NCBI GenBank assembly: GCA_963580455.1
Contig: OY756960.1
Span: forward strand, 186,001-250,000
Direction of reading: 5' to 3'
DNA from: Euonymus europaeus
Taxonomy: Eukaryota; Streptophyta; Magnoliopsida; Celastrales; Celastraceae
DNA length: 64,000 bases
A program made the position numbers and the translations under genes. Positions 25,415-39,080 of the stretch are shown here, piece by piece. The notes under the pieces are model-generated. The model worked only from the letters and a program-made list of their open reading frames with translations, had not been told where the DNA came from and searched no databases. How positions within the stretch are numbered: position 1 is the stretch's first letter; each line of letters opens with the position of its first letter.

Positions 25415-26452
25415 ATAAAACCGTTTACGTAAAGAAACCACATTTCCCGGCTAACTAGGTGAAACGAGACCTACTAGCCACGAGTTCTGAAATCAAAATC
25501 CGAAATACCAGGATTCTAGAGCTCGAAAAGTAGTGTGAAATCAAGCTAAAAATCACCGAATTCAGAACTCGGAGTCAACGAATATTCGTAAAACTGTTTA
25601 CGTAAAGAAACCATATTTCGCGGCTAACTAGGTGAAACGAGACCAACCAGCCACGAGTTCTGGAATCAAAATCCGAAACTCCAGGATCGTAGAGCTCGAA
25701 AAGTAGTGTGAAATCAAGCTAAAAATCACCGAATTCAGAACTCGGAGTCATCGGATATTCATAAAACCGTTTACTTAAAGAAACCACATTTCGCGGCTAA
25801 CTAGGTGAAACGAGACCAACTAGCCACGAGTTCTGAAATCAAAATCCGAAAACACAGGATTGTAGAGCTCGAGAAGTAGTGTGAAATCAAGCTAAAAATC
25901 ACCGAATTCAAAACTCGGAGTCAACGGATATTCATAAAACCGTTTACGTAAAGAAACCACATTTCGCGGCTAACAAGGTGAAATGAGACCTACTAGCCAC
26001 GAGTTCTGAAATCAAAATCCGAAAAGCTAGGATGGTAGAGCTCGAAAAGTAGGGTGTAATCAAGCAAAAAATCACCGAATTCAGAACTCGGAGTCAACGG
26101 ATATTCATAAAACCGTTTACGTAAAGAAACCACATTTCGCGGCTAAATAAGTGAATCGAGACCTACTAGCCACGAGTTCTGAAATCAAAATCCGAAATGC
26201 CAAGATTGTAGAGCTCGAAAAGTAGTGTGAAATCAAGCTAAAAATCACCGAATTCAGAACTCGGAGTCAACGGATATTCATAAAACCGTTTACGTAAAGA
26301 AACCACATTTCGCGGCTAACTAGGTGAAACGAGACGTACTAGCCACTAGTTCAGAAATCAAAATCCGAAACACCAGGATTGTAGAGCTCGAAAAGTAGTG
26401 TGAAATCAAGCTAAAAATCACCGAATTCAGAACTCGGAGTCAACGGATAATC
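25415..26452 (+). repeat. Region II six-monomer block, copy d
   Basis: Direct tandem neighbour of copy c with the same six monomer types. Private variants include ATTTCCCGGC, CAACGAATATTCG, AACCAGCC, AGTCATCGG, TTTACTTAAAG and CTAACAAGGTG. Its fifth and sixth monomers (26107 onward) are also the first two of the Region III 12-mer, so the Region III unit seems to have grown out of this block. Confidence 0.85.
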
Positions 26453-28182
26453 ATAAAACTGTTTACGTAAAGAAACCACATTTCGCGGCTAACTAGATGA
26501 AACGAGACCTAGTAGGCACGAGTTCTGAAATCGAAAACCGAAAACCCAAGATTGTAGAGCTCAAAAAGTAGTGTGAAATGAAGCTAAAAATCACCGAATT
26601 CAGAACTCGGAGTCAACGGATATTCATAAAACCGTTTACGTAAAGAAACCACATTTCGCGGCTAACTAGGTGAAATGAGACCTACTAGCCACGAGTTCTG
26701 AAATCAAAATCCGAAACGCTAGGATAGTAGAGCTCGAAAAGTAGTGTGTAATCAAGCAAAAAATCACCGAATTCATAACTCGGAGTCAACGGATATTCAC
26801 AAAACCGTTTACGTAAAGAAACCACATTTCGCGGCTAAATCGGTGAATCGAGACCTACTAGCCACGAGTTCTGAAATCAAAATCCGAAATTCCAGGATTG
26901 TAGAGCTCGAAAAGTAGTGTGAAATCAAGCTAAAAATCACCGAATTCAGAACTCGGAGTCAACGGATATTCATAAAACCGTTTACGTAAAGAAACCACAT
27001 TTCGCGGCTAACTAGGTGAAACGAGACCAACTAGCCATGAGTTCTGAAATCCAAATCCGAAAACACAGGATTGTAGAGCTCGAAAAGTAGTGTGAAATCA
27101 AGCTAAAAATCACCGAATTCAGAACTCGGAGTCAACGGATATTCGTAAAACCGTTTACGTAAAGAAACCACATTTCGCGGCTAACTAGGTGAAACGAGAC
27201 CTACTAGCCACGAGTTCTGAAATTAAAATCCGAAACGCTAGGATAGTAGAGCTCGAAAAGTAGTGTGTAATCAAGCAAAAAATCACCGAATTCAGAACTC
27301 GGAGTCAACGGATATTCACAAAACCGTTTACGTAAAGAAACCACATTTCGCTGCTAAATAGGTGAAACGAGACGTACTAGCCACAAGTTCTGAAATCAAA
27401 ATCCGAAACGCCAAGATTGTAGAGCTCGAAAAGTGGTGTGAAATCAAGCAAAAAATCACCGAATTCAGAACTCGGAGTCAACGGATATTCATAAAACCGT
27501 TTACGTAAAGAAACCACATTTCGCGGCTAACTAGGTGGAACGAGACGTACTAGCCACTAGTTCTGAAATCAAAATCCGAAACACCAGGATTGTAGAGCTC
27601 GAAAAGTAGTGTGTAATCAAGCAAAAAATCACCGAATTGAGAACTCGGAGTCAACGGATATTCATAAAACTTTTTACGTAAAGAAACCACATTTCGCGGC
27701 TAAATAGGTGAATCGAGACCTACTAGCCACGAGTTCTGAAATCGAAATCCGAAATGCCAGGATTGTAGAGCTCGAAAAGTAGTGTGAAATCAAGCTAAAA
27801 ATCACCGAATTCAGAACTCGGAGTCAACGGATATTCGTAAAACCGTTTACGTAAAGAAACCACATTTCGCGGCTAAATAGGTGAATCGAGACCTACTAGC
27901 CACGAGTTCTGAAATCAAAATCCGAAATGCCAGGATTGTAGAGCTCGAAAAGTAGTGTGAAATCAAGCTAAAAATCACCGAATTCAGAACTCGGAGTCAA
28001 CGGATATTCATAAAACCGTTTACGTAAAGAAACCACGTTTCGCGGCTAAATAGGTTAATCGAGACCTACTAGCCACGAGTTCTGAAATTAAAATCCGAAA
28101 TGCCAGGATTGTAGAGCTCGAAAAGTAGTGTGAAATCAAGCTAAAAATCACCGAATTCAGAACTCGGAGTCAACGGATATTC
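26107..28182 (+). repeat. Region III higher-order unit 1 (12 monomers, 2076 bp)
   Basis: Twelve monomers: AAATAAGTG; CACTAGTTCAG; GGATAATCATAAAACTG with CCTAGTAGGC; GAAATGAG with CATAACTCGG; AAATCGGTGAATCG; GCCATGAGTTC; TTCGTAAAACCG with GAAATTAAAATCC; TTCGCTGC with CCACAAG; GGTGGAACG with CACTAG; TTCATAAAACTTTTT; TTCGTAAAACCG; and CCACGTTTCGCGG with GGTTAATCG. The series restarts at 28183 at an exact 2076 bp offset. Confidence 0.92.
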
Positions 28183-30258
28183 ATAAAACCGTTTACGTAA
28201 AGAAACCACATTTCGCGGCTAAATAAGTGAATCGAGACCTACTAGCCACGAGTTCTGAAATCAAAATCCGAAATGCCAAGATTGTAGAGCTCGAAAAGTA
28301 GTGTGAAATCAAGCTAAAAATCACCGAATTCAGAACTCGGAGTCAACGGATATTCATAAAACCGTTTACGTAAAGAAACCACATTTCGCGGCTAACTAGG
28401 TGAAACGAGACGTACTAGCCACTAGTTCAGAAATCAAAATCCGAAACACCAGGATTGTAGAGCTCGAAAAGTAGTGTGAAATCAAGCTAAAAATCACCGA
28501 ATTCAGAACTCGGAGTCAACGGATAATCATAAAACTGTTTACGTAAAGAAACCACATTTCGCGGCTAACTAGATGAAACGAGACCTAGTAGGCACGAGTT
28601 CTGAAATCGAAAACCGAAAACCCAAGATTGTAGAGCTCAAAAAGTAGTGTGAAATGAAGCTAAAAATCACCGAATTCAGAACTCGGAGTCAACGGATATT
28701 CATAAAACCGTTTACGTAAAGAAACCACATTTCGCGGCTAACTAGGTGAAATGAGACCTACTAGCCACGAGTTCTGAAATCAAAATCCGAAACGCTAGGA
28801 TAGTAGAGCTCGAAAAGTAGTGTGTAATCAAGCAAAAAATCACCGAATTCATAACTCGGAGTCAACGGATATTCACAAAACCGTTTACGTAAAGAAACCA
28901 CATTTCGCGGCTAAATCGGTGAATCGAGACCTACTAGCCACGAGTTCTGAAATCAAAATCCGAAATTCCAGGATTGTAGAGCTCGAAAAGTAGTGTGAAA
29001 TCAAGCTAAAAATCACCGAATTCAGAACTCGGAGTCAACGGATATTCATAAAACCGTTTACGTAAAGAAACCACATTTCGCGGCTAACTAGGTGAAACGA
29101 GACCAACTAGCCATGAGTTCTGAAATCCAAATCCGAAAACACAGGATTGTAGAGCTCGAAAAGTAGTGTGAAATCAAGCTAAAAATCACCGAATTCAGAA
29201 CTCGGAGTCAACGGATATTCGTAAAACCGTTTACGTAAAGAAACCACATTTCGCGGCTAACTAGGTGAAACGAGACCTACTAGCCACGAGTTCTGAAATT
29301 AAAATCCGAAACGCTAGGATAGTAGAGCTCGAAAAGTAGTGTGTAATCAAGCAAAAAATCACCGAATTCAGAACTCGGAGTCAACGGATATTCACAAAAC
29401 CGTTTACGTAAAGAAACCACATTTCGCTGCTAAATAGGTGAAACGAGACGTACTAGCCACAAGTTCTGAAATCAAAATCCGAAACGCCAAGATTGTAGAG
29501 CTCGAAAAGTGGTGTGAAATCAAGCAAAAAATCACCGAATTCAGAACTCGGAGTCAACGGATATTCATAAAACCGTTTACGTAAAGAAACCACATTTCGC
29601 GGCTAACTAGGTGGAACGAGACGTACTAGCCACTAGTTCTGAAATCAAAATCCGAAACACCAGGATTGTAGAGCTCGAAAAGTAGTGTGTAATCAAGCAA
29701 AAAATCACCGAATTGAGAACTCGGAGTCAACGGATATTCATAAAACTTTTTACGTAAAGAAACCACATTTCGCGGCTAAATAGGTGAATCGAGACCTACT
29801 AGCCACGAGTTCTGAAATCGAAATCCGAAATGCCAGGATTGTAGAGCTCGAAAAGTAGTGTGAAATCAAGCTAAAAATCACCGAATTCAGAACTCGGAGT
29901 CAACGGATATTCGTAAAACCGTTTACGTAAAGAAACCACATTTCGCGGCTAAATAGGTGAATCGAGACCTACTAGCCACGAGTTCTGAAATCAAAATCCG
30001 AAATGCCAGGATTGTAGAGCTCGAAAAGTAGTGTGAAATCAAGCTAAAAATCACCGAATTCAGAACTCGGAGTCAACGGATATTCATAAAACCGTTTACG
30101 TAAAGAAACCACGTTTCGCGGCTAAATAGGTTAATCGAGACCTACTAGCCACGAGTTCTGAAATTAAAATCCGAAACGCTAGGATAGTAGAGCTCGAAAA
30201 GTAGGATGAAATCAAGCTAAAAATCACCGAATTCAGAACTCGGAGTCAACGGATATTC
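28183..30258 (+). repeat. Region III higher-order unit 2 (12 monomers, 2076 bp)
   Basis: I see no differences from unit 1 in the first eleven monomers. The twelfth differs in its right part: unit 1 has ATGCCAGGATTG and AGTAGTGTG, unit 2 has ACGCTAGGATAG and AGTAGGATG. That fits exchange with another monomer inside the last repeat. Such identity implies a very recent duplication. Confidence 0.93.
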
Positions 30259-30431
30259 ATAAAACCGTTTACGTAAAGAAACCACATTTCGCGGCTAAAT
30301 AAGTGAATCGAGACCTACTAGCCACGAGTTCTGAAATCAAAATCCGAAATGCCAAGATTGTAGAGCTCGAAAAGTAGTGTGTAATCAAGCAAAAAATCAC
30401 CGAATTCATAACTCGGAGTCAACGGATATTC
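30259..30431 (+). repeat. Chimeric monomer: deletion junction of three monomers
   Basis: The left part (AAATAAGTGAATCG, ATGCCAAGATTG) matches monomer 1 of the 12-mer (28183). The right part (GTGTGTAATCAAGC, ATTCATAACTCGG) matches monomer 4 (28702). The switch lies in the shared TAGAGCTCGAAAAGTAGTGTG-like stretch at about 30361-30381, at equivalent monomer positions, as expected of unequal homologous exchange. Confidence 0.9.
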
Positions 30432-31816
30432 ACAAAACCGTTTACGTAAAGAAACCACATTTCGCGGCTAAATCGGTGAATCGAGACCTACTAGCCACGA
30501 GTTCTGAAATCAAAATCCGAAATTCCAGGATTGTAGAGCTCGAAAAGTAGTGTGAAATCAAGCTAAAAATCACCGAATTCAGAACTCGGAGTCAACGGAT
30601 ATTCATAAAACCGTTTACGTAAAGAAACCACATTTCGCGGCTAACTAGGTGAAACGAGACCAACTAGCCATGAGTTCTGAAATCCAAATCCGAAAACACA
30701 GGATTGTAGAGCTCGAAAAGTAGTGTGAAATCAAGCTAAAAATCACCGAAATTCAGAACTCGGAGTCAACGGATATTCGTAAAACCGTTTACGTAAAGAA
30801 ACCACATTTCGCGGCTAACTAGGTGAAACGAGACCTACTAGCCACGAGTTCTGAAATTAAAATCCGAAACGCTAGGATAGTAGAGCTCGAAAAGTAGTGT
30901 GTAATCAAGCAAAAAATCACCGAATTCAGAACTCGGAGTCAACGGATATTCACAAAACCGTTTACGTAAAGAAACCACATTTCGCTGCTAAATAGGTGAA
31001 ACGAGACGTACTAGCCACAAGTTCTGAAATCAAAATCCGAAACGCCAAGATTGTAGAGCTCGAAAAGTGGTGTGAAATCAAGCAAAAAATCACCGAATTC
31101 AGAACTCGGAGTCAACGGATATTCATAAAACCGTTTACGTAAAGAAACCACATTTCGCGGCTAACTAGGTGGAACGAGACGTACTAGCCACTAGTTCTGA
31201 AATCAAAATCCGAAACACCAGGATTGTAGAGCTCGAAAAGTAGTGTGTAATCAAGCAAAAAATCACCGAATTGAGAACTCGGAGTCAACGGATATTCATA
31301 AAACTTTTTACGTAAAGAAACCACATTTCGCGGCTAAATAGGTGAATCGAGACCTACTAGCCACGAGTTCTGAAATCGAAATCCGAAATGCCAGGATTGT
31401 AGAGCTCGAAAAGTAGTGTGAAATCAAGCTAAAAATCACCGAATTCAGAACTCGGAGTCAACGGATATTCGTAAAACCGTTTACGTAAAGAAACCACATT
31501 TCGCGGCTAAATAGGTGAATCGAGACCTACTAGCCACGAGTTCTGAAATCAAAATCCGAAATGCCAGGATTGTAGAGCTCGAAAAGTAGTGTGAAATCAA
31601 GCTAAAAATCACCGAATTCAGAACTCGGAGTCAACGGATATTCATAAAACCGTTTACGTAAAGAAACCACGTTTCGCGGCTAAATAGGTTAATCGAGACC
31701 TACTAGCCACGAGTTCTGAAATTAAAATCCGAAACGCTAGGATAGTAGAGCTCGAAAAGTAGGGTGAAATCAAGCTAAAAATCACCGAATTCAGAACTCG
31801 GAGTCAACGGATATTC
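30259..31816 (+). repeat. Region III higher-order unit 3 (9 monomers, 1558 bp)
   Basis: Copy of the 12-mer lacking three monomers. The first monomer is a fusion (see 30259-30431), and the rest follow unit 2 from the AAATCGGTG monomer onward. One extra base (CACCGAAATTCAG near 30750) gives 9 x 173 plus one. Confidence 0.92.
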
Positions 31817-34800
31817 ATAAAACCGTTTACGTAAAGAAACCACATTTCGCGGCTAAATAAGTGAATCGAGACCTACTAGCCACGAGTTCTGAAATCAAAA
31901 TCCGAAATGCCAAGATTGTAGAGCTCGAAAAGTAGTGTGAAATCAAGCTAAAAATCACCGAATTCAGAACTCGGAGTCAACGGATATTCATAAAACCGTT
32001 TACGTAAAGAAACCACATTTCGCGGCTAACTTGGTGAAACGAGACGTACTAGCCACTAGTTCTGAAATCAAAATCCGAAACACCAGGATTGTAGAGCTCG
32101 AAAAGTAGTGTGAAATCATGCTAAAAATCACCGAATTCAGAACTCGGAGTCAACGATATTCATAAAAATTTTTACGTAAAGAAACCACATTTTGCGGCTA
32201 ACTAGATGAAACGAGACCTAGTAGCCACGAGTTCAGAAATCGAAAACCGAAAACCCAAGATTGTAGAGCTCAAAAAGTAGTGTGAAATGAAGCTAAAAAT
32301 CAACGAATTCAGAACTCGGAGTCAACGGATATTCATAAAACCGTTTACGTTAAGAAACCACATTTCGCGGCTAACTAGGTGAAATGAGACCTACAAGCCA
32401 CGAGTTCCGAAATCAAAATCCGAAACGCTAGGATAGTAGAGCTCGAATAGTAGTGTGTAATCAAGCAAAAAATCACCGAATTCAGAACTCGGAGTCAACG
32501 GATATTCACAAAACCGTTTACGTAAAGAAACCACATTTCGCGGCTAAATAGGTGAATCGAGACCTACTAGCCACGAGTTCTGAAATCAAAATCCGAAATT
32601 CCAGGATTGTAGAGCTCGAAAAGTAGTGTGAAATCAAGCTAACAATCACCGAATTCAGAACTCGGAGTCAACGGATATTCATAAAACCGTTTAAGTAAAG
32701 AAACCATATTTCGCGGCTAACTAGGTGAAACGAGACCAACTAGCCACGAGTTCTGAAATCCAAATCCGAAAACACAGGATTGTAGAGCTCGAAAAGTAGT
32801 GTGAAATCAAGCTAAAAATCACCGAATTCAGAACTCGGAGTCAACGGATATTCATAAAACCGTTTACGTAAAGAAACCACATTTCGCAGCTAACTAGGTG
32901 AAACGAGACCTACTAGCCACGAGTTCTGAAATTAAAATCCGAAACGCTTGGATAGTAGAGCTCGAAAAGTAGTGTGTAATCAAGCAAAAAATCACCGAAT
33001 TCAGAACTCGGAGTCAACGGATATTCACAAAACCGTTTACGTAAAGAAACCACATTTCGCGGCTAAATAGGTGAATCGAGACCTACTAGCCACGAGCTCT
33101 GAAATAAAAATCCGAAATTCCAGGATTGTAGAGCTCGAAAAGTAGTCTGAAATCAAGCTAAAAATCACCGAATTCAGAACTCGGAGTCAACGGATATTCA
33201 TAAAACTGTTTTTGTAAAGAAACCACATTTCGCGGCTAACTAGGTTAATCTAGACCTACTAGCCACAAGTTCTGAAATCAAAATCCAAAATTCAAAGATT
33301 GTAGAGCTCGAAAAGTAGTGTGAAATCAAGCTAAAAATCACCGAATTCAGAACTCGGAGTCAACGGATATTCATAAAACCAATTACGTAAAGAAACCACA
33401 TTTCGCGGCTAACTAGGTGAAACGAGACCTACTAGCCAGGAGTTCTGAAATCAAAATTCGAAACACCAGGATTGTAAAGCTCGAAAAGTAGTGTGAAATC
33501 AAGCTAAAAATCACTGAATTCAGAACTCGGAGTCAACGGATATTCATAAAACAGTTTACGTAAAGAAACCACATTTCGCGGCTAACTAGGTGAAACGAGA
33601 CCTACTAGCCAAGAGTTCTGAAATCAAAATCCGAAACGCTAGGATAGTAGAGCTCAAAAAGTAGTGTGTAATCAAGCAAAAAATCACCGAATTGAGAACT
33701 CGGAGTCAACGGATATTCACAAAACCGTTTACGTAAAGAAACCACATTTCGCGGCTAAATAGGTGAATCGAGACCTACTAGCCACGAGTTCTGAAATCAA
33801 AATCCGAAATGCCAAGATTGTAGAGCTCGAAAAGTAGTGTGAAATCAAGCTAAAAATCACCGAATTCAGAACTCGGAGTCAACGGATATTCATAAAACCG
33901 TTTACGTAAAGAAACCACATTTCGCGGCGAACTAGGTGAAACGAGACCTACTAGCCACGAGTTCTGAAATCAAAATCCGAAACACCAGGATTGTAGAGCT
34001 CGAAAAGTAGGGTGTAGTCAAGCAAAAAATCAACGAATTCAGAACTCGGAGTCAACGGATATTCATAAAACCGTTTACGTAAAGAAACCACATTTCGCGG
34101 CTAAATAAGTGAATCGAGACCTACTAGCCACGAGTTCTGAAATCAAAATCCGAAATGCCAAGATTGTAGAGCTCGAAAAGTAGTGTGAAATCAAGCTAAA
34201 AATCACCTAATTCAGAACTCGGAGTCAACGGATATTCATAAAACCGTTTACGTAAAGAAACCACATTTCGCGGCTAACTAGGTGAAACGAGACCTACTAG
34301 CCACGAGTTCTGAAAACAAAATCCGAAACGCTAGGATAGTAGAGCTCGAAAAGTAGTGTGTAATCAAGCAAAAAATCACCGAATTCAGAACTCGGAGTCA
34401 ACGGATATTCACAAAACCGTTTACGTAAAGAAACCACATTTTGCGGCTAAATAGGTGAATCGAGACCTACTAGCCACGAGTTCTGAAATCAAAATCCGAA
34501 ATTCCAAGATTGTAGAGCTCGAAAAGTAGTGTGAAATCAAGCTAAAAATCACCGAATTCAGAACTCGGAGTCAACGGATATTCATAAAACCGTTTACGTA
34601 AAGAAACCACATTTCGCGGCTAACTAGGTGAAACGAGACGTACTAGCCACAAGTTCTGAAATCAAAATCCGAAACACCAGGATTGTAGAGCTCGAAAAGT
34701 AGTGTGAAATCAAGCTAAAAATCACCGAATTCAGAACTCGGAGTCAACGGATATTCATAAAACCGTTTACGTAAAGAAACCACATTTCGCGGCTAACTAG

Positions 34801-35448
34801 GTGAAACGAGACCTACTAGCCACGAGTTCTGAAATCAAAATCCGAAATGCTAGGATAGTAGAGCTCGAAAAGTAGTGTGTAATCAAGCAAAAAATCACCG
34901 AATTGAGAACTCGGAGTCAACGGATATTCACAAAACCGTTTACGTAAAGAAACCACATTTCGCGGCTAAATAGGTGAATCGAGACCTACTAGCCACGAGT
35001 TCTGAAATCAAAATCCGAAATTCCAGGATTGTAGAGCTCGAAAAGTAGTGTGAAATCAAGCTAAAAATCACCGAATTCAGAACTCGGAGTCAACGGATAT
35101 TCGTAAAACCGTTTACGTAAAGAAACCACATTTCGCGGCTAAATAGGTGAATCGAGACCTACTAGCCACGAGTTCTGAAATCAAAATCCGAAATGCCAGG
35201 ATTGTAGAGCTCGAAAAGTAGTGTGAAATCAAGCTAAAAATCACCGAATTCAGAACTCGGAGTCAACGGATATTCATAAAACCGTTTACGTAAAGAAACC
35301 ACGTTTCGCGGCTAAATAGGTTAATCGAGACCTACTAGCCACGAGTTCTGAAATTAAAATCCGAAACGCTAGGATAGTAGAGCTCGAAAAGTAGGGTGAA
35401 ATCAAGCTAAAAATCACCGAATTCAGAACTCGGAGTCAACGGATATTC
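31817..35448 (+). repeat. Region III 21-monomer unit, copy 1 (3632 bp)
   Basis: The unit runs between successive CCACGTTTCGCGG/GGTTAATCG monomers. It is 21 x 173 less one, the missing base being in AACGATATTC near 32154. Distinctive members are AACTTGGTGAAACGAGACG, CATAAAAATTTTTACG, GACCTACAAGCC/GAGTTCCGAA, CCGTTTAAGTAAAG, CTTGGATAG, GAGCTCTGAAATAAA, CTGTTTTTGTAAAG, AAACCAATTACG and AAACAGTTTACG. Confidence 0.92.
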
Positions 35449-38400
35449 ATAAAACCGTTTACGTAAAGAAACCACATTTCGCGGCTAAATAAGTGAATCG
35501 AGACCTACTAGCCACGAGTTCTGAAATCAAAATCCGAAATGCCAAGATTGTAGAGCTCGAAAAGTAGTGTGAAATCAAGCTAAAAATCACCGAATTCAGA
35601 ACTCGGAGTCAACGGATATTCATAAAACCGTTTACGTAAAGAAACCACATTTCGCGGCTAACTTGGTGAAACGAGACGTACTAGCCACTAGTTCTGAAAT
35701 CAAAATCCGAAACACCAGGATTGTAGAGCTCGAAAAGTAGTGTGAAATCATGCTAAAAATCACCGAATTCAGAACTCGGAGTCAACGATATTCATAAAAA
35801 TTTTTACGTAAAGAAACCACATTTTGCGGCTAACTAGATGAAACGAGACCTAGTAGCCACGAGTTCAGAAATCGAAAACCGAAAACCCAAGATTGTAGAG
35901 CTCAAAAAGTAGTGTGAAATGAAGCTAAAAATCAACGAATTCAGAACTCGGAGTCAACGGATATTCATAAAACCGTTTACGTTAAGAAACCACATTTCGC
36001 GGCTAACTAGGTGAAATGAGACCTACAAGCCACGAGTTCCGAAATCAAAATCCGAAACGCTAGGATAGTAGAGCTCGAAAAGTAGTGTGTAATCAAGCAA
36101 AAAATCACCGAATTCAGAACTCGGAGTCAACGGATATTCACAAAACCGTTTACGTAAAGAAACCACATTTCGCGGCTAAATAGGTGAATCGAGACCTACT
36201 AGCCACGAGTTCTGAAATCAAAATCCGAAATTCCAGGATTGTAGAGCTCGAAAAGTAGTGTGAAATCAAGCTAACAATCACCGAATTCAGAACTCGGAGT
36301 CAACGGATATTCATAAAACCGTTTAAGTAAAGAAACCATATTTCGCGGCTAACTAGGTGAAACGAGACCAACTAGCCACGAGTTCTGAAATCCAAATCCG
36401 AAAACACAGGATTGTAGAGCTCGAAAAGTAGTGTGAAATCAAGCTAAAAATCACCGAATTCAGAACTCGGAGTCAACGGATATTCATAAAACCGTTTACG
36501 TAAAGAAACCACATTTCGCAGCTAACTAGGTGAAACGAGACCTACTAGCCACGAGTTCTGAAATTAAAATCCGAAACGCTTGGATAGTAGAGCTCGAAAA
36601 GTAGTTTGTAATCAAGCAAAAAATCACCGAATTCAGAACTCGGAGTCAACGGATATTCACAAAACCGTTTACGTAAAGAAACCACATTTCGCGGCTAAAT
36701 AGGTGAATCGAGACCTACTAGCCACGAGCTCTGAAATAAAAATCCGAAATTCCAGGATTGTAGAGCTCGAAAAGTAGTCTGAAATCAAGCTAAAAATCAC
36801 CGAATTCAGAACTCGGAGTCAACGGATATTCATAAAACTGTTTTTGTAAAGAAACCACATTTCGCGGCTAACTAGGTTAATCTAGACCTACTAGCCACAA
36901 GTTCTGAAATCGAAATCCAAAATTCAAAGATTGTAGAGCTCGAAAAGTAGTGTGAAATCAAGCTAAAAATCACCGAATTCAGAACTCGGAGTCAACGGAT
37001 ATTCATAAAACCAATTACGTAAAGAAACCACATTTCGCGGCTAACTAGGTGAAACGAGACCTACTAGCCACGAGTTCTGAAATCAAAATTCGAAACACCA
37101 GGATTGTAAAGCTCGAAAAGTAGTGTGAAATCAAGCTAAAAATCACTGAATTCAGAACTCGGAGTCAACGGATATTCATAAAACAGTTTACGTAAAGAAA
37201 CCACATTTCGCGGCTAACTAGGTGAAACGAGACCTACTAGCCAAGAGTTCTGAAATCAAAATCCGAAACGCTAGGATAGTAGAGCTCAAAAAGTAGTGTG
37301 TAATCAAGCAAAAAATCACCGAATTGAGAACTCGGAGTCAACGGATATTCACAAAACCGTTTACGTAAAGAAACCACATTTCGCGGCTAAATAGGTGAAT
37401 CGAGACCTACTAGCCACGAGTTCTGAAATCAAAATCCGAAATGCCAAGATTGTAGAGCTCGAAAAGTAGTGTGAAATCAAGCTAAAAATCACCGAATTCA
37501 GAACTCGGAGTCAACGGATATTCATAAAACCGTTTACGTAAAGAAACCACATTTCGCGGCGAACTAGGTGAAACGAGACCTACTAGCCACGAGTTCTGAA
37601 ATCAAAATCCGAAACACCAGGATTGTAGAGCTCGAAAAGTAGGGTGTAGTCAAGCAAAAAATCACCGAATTCAGAACTCGGAGTCAACGGATATTCATAA
37701 AACCGTTTACGTAAAGAAACCACATTTCGCGGCTAAATAAGTGAATCGAGACCTACTAGCCACGAGTTCTGAAATCAAAATCCGAAATGCCAAGATTGTA
37801 GAGCTCGAAAAGTAGTGTGAAATCAAGCTAAAAATCACCTAATTCAGAACTCGGAGTCAACGGATATTCATAAAACCGTTTACGTAAAGAAACCACATTT
37901 CGCGGCTAACTAGGTGAAACGAGACCTACTAGCCACGAGTTCTGAAAACAAAATCCGAAACGCTAGGATAGTAGAGCTCGAAAAGTAGTGTGTAATCAAG
38001 CAAAAAATCACCGAATTCAGAACTCGGAGTCAACGGATATTCACAAAACCGTTTACGTAAAGAAACCACATTTCGCGGCTAAATAGGTGAATCGAGACCT
38101 ACTAGCCACGAGTTCTGAAATCAAAATCCGAAATTCCAAGATTGTAGAGCTCGAAAAGTAGTGTGAAATCAAGCTAAAAATCACCGAATTCAGAACTCGG
38201 AGTCAACGGATATTCATAAAACCGTTTACGTAAAGAAACCACATTTCGCGGCTAACTAGGTGAAACGAGACGTACTAGCCACAAGTTCTGAAATCAAAAT
38301 CCGAAACACCAGGATTGTAGAGCTCGAAAAGTAGTGTGAAATCAAGCTAAAAATCACCGAATTCAGAACTCGGAGTCAACGGATATTCATAAAACCGTTT

Positions 38401-39080
38401 ACGTAAAGAAACCACATTTCGCGGCTAACTAGGTGAAACGAGACCTACTAGCCACGAGTTCTGAAATCAAAATCCGAAATGCTAGGATAGTAGAGCTCGA
38501 AAAGTAGTGTCTAATCAAGCAAAAAATCACCGAATTGAGAACTCGGAGTCAACGGATATTCACAAAACCGTTTACGTAAAGAAACCACATTTCGCGGCTA
38601 AATAGGTGAATCGAGACCTACTAGCCACGAGTTCTGAAATCAAAATCCGAAATGCCAGGATTGTAGAGCTCGAAAAGTAGTGTGAAATCAAGCTAAAAAT
38701 CACCGAATTCAGAACTCGGAGTCAACGGATATTCGTAAAACCGTTTACGTAAAGAAACCACATTTCGCGGCTAAATAGGTGAATCGAGACCTACTAGCCA
38801 CGAGTTCTGAAATCAAAATCCGAAATGCCAGGATTGTAGAGCTCGAAAAGTAGTGTGAAATCAAGCTAAAAATCACCGAATTCAGAACTCGGAGTCAACG
38901 GATATTCATAAAACCGTTTACGTAAAGAAACCACGTTTCGCGGCTAAATAGGTTAATCGAGACCTACTAGCCACGAGTTCTGAAATCAAAATCCGAAATG
39001 CCAGGATTGTAGATCTCGAAAAGTAGTGTGAAATCAAGCTAAAAATCACCGAATTCAGTAGTCGGAGTCAACGGATATTC
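35449..39080 (+). repeat. Region III 21-monomer unit, copy 2 (3632 bp)
   Basis: Copy of 31817-35448 at a constant offset of 3632. Over the first 3.5 kb I noticed only about seven substitutions, for example GAATAGTAG/GAAAAGTAG, TAGTGTG/TAGTTTG, CCAGGAG/CCACGAG and AATCAACG/AATCACCG. The final monomer diverges (ATGCCAGGATTGTAGATCTCG), marking the boundary. Confidence 0.92.
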
